DNA from: Enterocloster bolteae
GTDB lineage: Bacteria > Bacillota > Clostridia > Lachnospirales > Lachnospiraceae
Assembly (NCBI GenBank): GCA_021772025.1
Contig: JAETNT010000013.1
Coordinates: 1 to 64,000, forward strand
Reading direction: 5' to 3'
DNA: 64,000 nucleotides
In this document: positions 59,693 to 64,000 of the stretch, in pieces
Position numbering within the stretch: position 1 is the stretch's first letter
Layout: the number at the start of each line of letters is the position of its first letter
Notes under the pieces: generated by a model
What the model was told of the DNA's origin: nothing
Seen by the model: the letters and a program-made list of their open reading frames with translations, nothing else
Databases searched by the model: none
Translations under genes and position numbers: made by a program

Positions 59693-61618
59693 ATGCCAAA
59701 AATCATATTGAAATGCCGTTACCTGAAACATGAGAAAGCACATCTGGCGCATCTGGTCCGTTACATTGCCACACGGGAAGGTGTGGAGATGGCAAGGGAT
59801 ACCCATGACCATCTGCCGGCAACCGCCAGACAAAAACAACTTATCGATGAATTGCTTCGGTCCCTTCCTGAAACGCAGGAGTCTTATGAATATCGTGATT
59901 ATCAGGCGAATCCTACCATGGGTAACGCATTGGCGTTCATTTCTATTTCCATCGAACAGAATATGGACCTGGTAGCAAAGAAGGAAAATTATGTGGATTA
60001 TATAGCCAACCGTCCCGGGGTAGAGAAAAGGGGGACGCATGGACTGTTTACCGATGCCGGTGTGCCGGTCATACTGTCGCGAGTACAGGAAGAAGTCGCC
60101 AGACATGAAGGGAACGTATGGACCTTCATACTTTCCATACGGAGAGAGGATGCAGTGCGATTAGGTTACGATGATGTAAAAAGGTGGGAAGCTTTGCTAC
60201 GCGGTAAGCGGATGCAGATGGCGGAGGCCATGAAGATGTCACCAGAGAATCTGGTATGGTATGCGGCTTTCCATCAAGCAGGACACCATCCACATGTCCA
60301 TATGATTGCGTACAGCCACGACCCCGGTAAAGGATTCCTGACGGAAAAGGGGATTGAGCAGATGCGCGCCATGTACGCAAAAGAAATATTCTATCATGAT
60401 ATGTATGAGATGTATCAGAATCAGACGGTTCAGAGGAACGAGCTGGTAAGGGCCAGCGCAAACCCGCTGAAGAAATTATTCGGACAGGCTCAGGGAAGAT
60501 GGGAAGAAAGCAGTAAACTGGAGCAGTTGATGACACAGTTGGCAACGGATCTGAAACAGACAAAGGGAAGAAAAGTATATGGTTACCTGCCTCCAAGGGT
60601 AAAGCAGCAGGTAGACCGTATTGTGAATGTATTGTCCACGAACCCTGCGGTAGCTGAATGTTATCAAAAATGGTATGAATACAGACTGGAGATTTTACAC
60701 ATCTATTCAGATCAGACGCCGGATCCGCCTCCACTTTCCAAGCAGAAGGAATTTAAGCAAATCAAAAATATGATTATCAGGGAGGCTATGGAATTGGAAG
60801 TGTCCGGAGACTGTATTTCTGAGCAGCCGATGGATGATGTGAGCCAGATGATTGCGGGGGATATGGAGATTACGGATGAAACTGAATTTACGGATGATGT
60901 TGTGGCAGATGATGATATGTCCTGTATTGTGAAATTTATAGAAGATGATTATACCGATTGGACGGACGAATACAGGCAGGCGAGGAATATTCTGTATGGA
61001 ACGGATGGAGAAAAGCCGGACTTTGGAACAGCCTATCAGATGATGTCCTCCGAAGCGGAACAGGGAAATGCGTTTGCAATGTGTGACCTTGGACAGATGC
61101 TGCATTATGGGAGGGGATGCGAACCGGATCCGGAAGCATCCCAGGCATGGTATAACAGAGCACTCCGCATTTTCCTAAATGCTGAAACCGTAAAGGAAAA
61201 TGCTTATTTGGAATACCGGCTTGGGAAGCTGTATTATGACGACCTGTATATGGAAAAGAATCTGGGAGCATCCATTTACTGGCTGAACATGGGAGCAGGT
61301 CATGGGAATAAGTACGCACAGTATCTACTGGGAAAGCTATACCTGTTTGAACCAATGGTCAGGGATGAAGAGAGCGGCATCTTCTGGCTGCAGAATTGCG
61401 CAGACCAGGGTAATCCATATGCAGTATATCTTCTGGAACATAAGGATGAGTGGGGAAGGATACGGCTCCGGTCAGGAGTTATCCGTTTATTTCATTATCT
61501 GTCTGCTCTGTTTAATGAACAGGAAAACGAAGATCATAACAAGATGCATGAATGGATTGACCGCAAGAGGGGACGCAAGCTTAAGGAAAAGAAAATAGCA
61601 CAGGGAATCCGGGGATAG
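59693..61618 (+). CDS. MobP3-type relaxase with C-terminal Sel1-like repeats
   Basis: The 641-aa protein has the HUH relaxase metal-binding motif HHPHVHM (H198, H199, H201, H203) with upstream IENRP-type DYIANRPGVEKRGTHGLF. Tyr in the front motifs (VRYIATREGVE) could be catalytic. It ends with three to four Sel1-like units (AMCDLGQMLHYGRGCEPDPE; YAQYLLGKLYLFEPMVRDEE) over about 460-590, unusual for a relaxase. It nicks oriT and leads the strand into the new cell. ATG 59693 follows GGGGGG. Confidence 0.85.
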   Translation: MPKIILKCRYLKHEKAHLAHLVRYIATREGVEMARDTHDHLPATARQKQLIDELLRSLPETQESYEYRDYQANPTMGNALAFISISIEQNMDLVAKKENYVDYIANRPGVEKRGTHGLFTDAGVPVILSRVQEEVARHEGNVWTFILSIRREDAVRLGYDDVKRWEALLRGKRMQMAEAMKMSPENLVWYAAFHQAGHHPHVHMIAYSHDPGKGFLTEKGIEQMRAMYAKEIFYHDMYEMYQNQTVQRNELVRASANPLKKLFGQAQGRWEESSKLEQLMTQLATDLKQTKGRKVYGYLPPRVKQQVDRIVNVLSTNPAVAECYQKWYEYRLEILHIYSDQTPDPPPLSKQKEFKQIKNMIIREAMELEVSGDCISEQPMDDVSQMIAGDMEITDETEFTDDVVADDDMSCIVKFIEDDYTDWTDEYRQARNILYGTDGEKPDFGTAYQMMSSEAEQGNAFAMCDLGQMLHYGRGCEPDPEASQAWYNRALRIFLNAETVKENAYLEYRLGKLYYDDLYMEKNLGASIYWLNMGAGHGNKYAQYLLGKLYLFEPMVRDEESGIFWLQNCADQGNPYAVYLLEHKDEWGRIRLRSGVIRLFHYLSALFNEQENEDHNKMHEWIDRKRGRKLKEKKIAQGIRG

Positions 61619-61630
61619 GAGGGATCATGA

Positions 61631-63094
61631 TTGGAATATGTCATTTTCACAGAAGAAGAAAAGGAACGCGCAGGAGCAGTAAATCTGGTGGAATTTCTCT
61701 TACGCCAGGGGGAGGAACTGGAACCGTCCGGAAGTGAATGGCGTTGGAAACGGCATGACAGCGTGACAGTACGTAATAATACCTGGTATCGGCATAGCTG
61801 TAACTACGGAGGTGCAACAATCCAGTTCCTGCAGGAATTCTATGACATGACATATGTTGAAGCGATGAAGTGTCTGCTGGAAGGTAACTACCAGCCGGTC
61901 ATCCGGGAAAATGAGGACGGGAGTACATGCCTCAAGGCAAAAAGCAGAAAGGAATTCCAACTACCGGAACCATATAAGAATGAGAAACGTGTCCTGGCTT
62001 ATCTTTCCCGGACACGTTTCATTGATTATGAAATCCTTACGTTCTTCATTGAGCGGGGAGCCATCTATGAAGAAATGAGACGGCATAATGTAGTGTTCGT
62101 AGGCTTTGACAATCAGGGCAAGGCGCGCCATGCGCACATGAAAGGAGCCTATACAAATGGAGAAAGCTTCCGGCTGAATGTGGAGGGCTCAGATCCCGCC
62201 TATGGATTCGGTTACTGTGGGGAAGGCCCGAGACTGTACGTGTTTGAGGCAGCCATTGATCTTCTGTCGTTCCTGACACTCTATCCCCTTGAATGGCAGA
62301 AACAGAGTTATATCTGTCTGGACGGATTATCCAAACACGCAATGCTTCAGATGCTGCACAGTCACCCATGGTTACAGGAAGTCATTCTCTGTATGGACCA
62401 TGACTCGGCCGGAATTGAGGGATGCTACCGGCTGAAGGAGATCTTGGTGGGAGAGGGATATGAAAATGTGTCGCGTCTGTCGTCCAGGAATAAGGATTGG
62501 AACGAGGACTTGAAGGAAATGCACGGAATCCATCCCGTGCCTGCAAGGGAACATCCAGGGCTCTTAACGTGTATGAAGCTATGCTTGCGGTTGAAGAATC
62601 AGGAAGATAAGTCATGTACAGATGAGGAAGCCTTAAAGCAGATTCAGGACTCCTATCACCACTTAAGTATGGTAATGGAACGGCAGGTGACATATGGGGA
62701 AGACCATGGAGCGGAGATGCTCATGTGCCTGGAGGATATGTCTGCCGCCGGATTCCATCTACTGCTGGAGAACCATAGAAACGAAGAACCATCCTGTACA
62801 AAAGAGCAGCTTGCAAACCAACTGTTTAGAGCCTATGAGCCACACCGGGATAGAGGAAGGATGCAGGTAAAATCAGAGGAATTAAAAATGACAGTCGAAT
62901 CCATTTGTCCATTGGATATGCAGAAATGTCCTAAAGAAAATATGGAAACAGGAACGGACGCCTTCAGAACGTTCATCATGGCCTGTATGAAATGTTACAT
63001 CCAGATCAGCAAGATAACTGAAGAACAGCAACAAGAGTCTGATAGGAACGTAACAGTTACCTGCGTGGAAGGGATTAAAGAACAGGAGGTGTAG
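61631..63094 (+). CDS. DUF3991/TOPRIM-domain (primase-like) protein
   Basis: The 487-aa protein has an N-terminal CHC2-like/DUF3991 part (VNLVEFLLRQGEELEPSGSE; WYRHSCNYGGATIQFLQEFY), LPEPYKNEKRVLAYLSRTRF and a TOPRIM-like block (LYVFEAAIDLLSFLTL; EVILCMDHDSAGIEGCYRLK) with the DxD metal pair. It may prime DNA synthesis on the transferred strand. TTG 61631 is 7 bases after GGAGGG. It lies between the relaxase and coupling protein. Confidence 0.8.
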   Translation: MEYVIFTEEEKERAGAVNLVEFLLRQGEELEPSGSEWRWKRHDSVTVRNNTWYRHSCNYGGATIQFLQEFYDMTYVEAMKCLLEGNYQPVIRENEDGSTCLKAKSRKEFQLPEPYKNEKRVLAYLSRTRFIDYEILTFFIERGAIYEEMRRHNVVFVGFDNQGKARHAHMKGAYTNGESFRLNVEGSDPAYGFGYCGEGPRLYVFEAAIDLLSFLTLYPLEWQKQSYICLDGLSKHAMLQMLHSHPWLQEVILCMDHDSAGIEGCYRLKEILVGEGYENVSRLSSRNKDWNEDLKEMHGIHPVPAREHPGLLTCMKLCLRLKNQEDKSCTDEEALKQIQDSYHHLSMVMERQVTYGEDHGAEMLMCLEDMSAAGFHLLLENHRNEEPSCTKEQLANQLFRAYEPHRDRGRMQVKSEELKMTVESICPLDMQKCPKENMETGTDAFRTFIMACMKCYIQISKITEEQQQESDRNVTVTCVEGIKEQEV

Positions 63095-63098
63095 CAGG

Positions 63099-64000
63099 AT
63101 GGATGGTTCTGGTGTGACACTGTTAATTGTCATAGGACTCTTCATGTTTGCAGTGATTAGCGGGATTGCAATGTTATCCGGCCATTATACGTTGGATGGA
63201 ATCAAAAGTAAGACAGTAGGGGACGGTCAGCACGGAACGGCCCGTTTTGCAACGAAACAGGAAATCCGAAGGACATTTACGCATGTGGAATATCTTCCTG
63301 AAGCATGGCGCAGGGGAAGCAGATTACCGGAAGCGCAGGGACTGATAGTGGGGGGAGTCTTTAAAGGGAAAAGAGTAACTGCGCTGGTTGATACGGATGA
63401 TGTCCACACGCTCATGATTGGGTCAGCCGGTGTGGGAAAGACAGCGTACTTTCTGTATCCGAACATTGAATATGCCTGTGCGTCAGGAATGTCATTTCTG
63501 GCAACCGATACAAAGGGGGATCTGTTTCGGAATTATGCAGGTATAGCAAAGAAGTACTATGGATATGAGGCTGCTGTTATTGATTTAAGAAATCCCACAA
63601 AAAGTGATGGCAATAACCTGCTGCATCTGGTCAACCAGTATATGGACCAGTACCAGAATGATAAGAGCAATCTGGCTGCAAAGGCAAAAGCAGAAAAGTA
63701 CGCAAAAATCACCTCAAAGACCATTATCAATTCCAGTGGAGGGGACGCGGCATCTTATGGACAGAATGCCTATTTTTATGATGCGGCGGAAGGTCTTCTG
63801 ACAGCTTCGATTCTATTGATTGCGGAATACTGTCCTCCGGAAAAACGGCATATTATCTCAGTATTTAAACTAATTCAGGATTTACTGGCGCCAAGTGGCG
63901 TAAAAGGAAAGAATCAGTTCCAACTGCTGATGGATAAGCTGCCCCCGGACCACAAAGCAAAATGGTTTGCGGGCTCTGCCCTCAATACCGGGGACCAGGC
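63099..64000 (+). CDS. VirD4/TraG type IV coupling protein (partial)
   Basis: The frame from ATG 63099 stays open to the window end (300 codons). It has an N-terminal membrane helix (LIVIGLFMFAVISGIAML), HGTARFATKQEIRRTF, Walker A GSAGVGKT at 108-115, FLATDTKGDLFRNYAGIAKK (the TraG DxKGD motif) and AEGLLTASILLIAEYCPPEK. It links the relaxosome to the T4SS. CAGGAGGTG gives a ribosome site. The rest is beyond the window. Confidence 0.92.
   Translation, partial: MDGSGVTLLIVIGLFMFAVISGIAMLSGHYTLDGIKSKTVGDGQHGTARFATKQEIRRTFTHVEYLPEAWRRGSRLPEAQGLIVGGVFKGKRVTALVDTDDVHTLMIGSAGVGKTAYFLYPNIEYACASGMSFLATDTKGDLFRNYAGIAKKYYGYEAAVIDLRNPTKSDGNNLLHLVNQYMDQYQNDKSNLAAKAKAEKYAKITSKTIINSSGGDAASYGQNAYFYDAAEGLLTASILLIAEYCPPEKRHIISVFKLIQDLLAPSGVKGKNQFQLLMDKLPPDHKAKWFAGSALNTGDQ

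Overview
The window looks like chromosome of an anaerobic Clostridia species, most likely Lachnospiraceae (inference). Strong AGGAGG-type ribosome sites, TTG/GTG starts, an A+T-leaning sequence, radical-SAM and ferredoxin genes, and families typical of gut Clostridia conjugative elements (DUF6133, DUF6103, DUF5688, DUF4320, DUF3852, DUF6550, MobP3-type relaxase) all point that way. No rRNA, tRNA or CRISPR array was seen.

1-4.8 kb is host-like: a membrane-protein tail, a YdjY-type lipoprotein, a small membrane protein, then a tight five-gene cluster (TVP38/TMEM64 protein, Fe-S/CCG oxidoreductase, C_GCAxxG_C_C protein, AhpD-like protein, ArsS-like radical SAM enzyme) resembling arsenosugar-associated loci. 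4.8-9.3 kb is a decayed border: IS4-type transposase remnant, Phd/YefM antitoxin with a frameshifted ParE/RelE toxin, RhuM remnant, a minus-strand pair of very small genes (PspC domain and a 25-aa peptide), a DUF1989 protein and an acetyltransferase.

9.3-64 kb is most of a large integrative conjugative element that runs off the right edge. Its first part is cargo and establishment genes: two large ArdA-like proteins, each behind a hairpin terminator, DUF5131 protein, PAPS-reductase-like protein, Dam-like methylase, AbrB-like proteins and a YodL-domain protein. A DUF6133 small membrane protein at 19.7 kb is partly duplicated at 24.0 kb. Between the copies lies a four-gene putative defence module: AAA ATPase, RloB-family protein, multi-span membrane protein and caspase-like protease. 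Then comes a Tad-type pilus system (SpoVG-like protein, A24 prepilin peptidase, giant repeat surface protein, CpaB, TadZ-like, CpaF/TadA, TadB, TadC, two pseudopilin-like proteins, two secreted proteins, DUF3852).

37.4-48.3 kb interrupts the transfer genes with insertions: an HxlR/flavodoxin pair with a clear operator; a visibly G+C-rich 5.7-kb segment between identical 23-bp direct repeats, with an LRR/SLH/choline-binding-like surface protein, a degenerate receiver protein and a frameshifted LytTR regulator preceded by LytTR-type direct repeats; a DUF2798 protein; and a RecA paralogue followed by a CarD C-terminal-domain-only protein. 48.8-64 kb is the type IV secretion and mobilisation block: VirB6/TrbL, VirB3/PrgI, split VirB4, amidoligase-cyclotransferase fusion, NlpC/P60 hydrolase, DUF6103/DUF5688 proteins, a hairpin-rich intergenic region (possible oriT), HicAB, a ribbon-helix-helix accessory protein, a MobP3-like relaxase with Sel1 repeats, a DUF3991/TOPRIM protein and a VirD4 coupling protein cut by the window end.

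Together the element appears to couple a T4SS, a Tad-like pilus and wall remodelling for transfer, ArdA-like proteins and methylation for establishment, and toxin-antitoxin plus ATPase/RloB/caspase modules for maintenance or defence. All functions are inferred from sequence motifs only.
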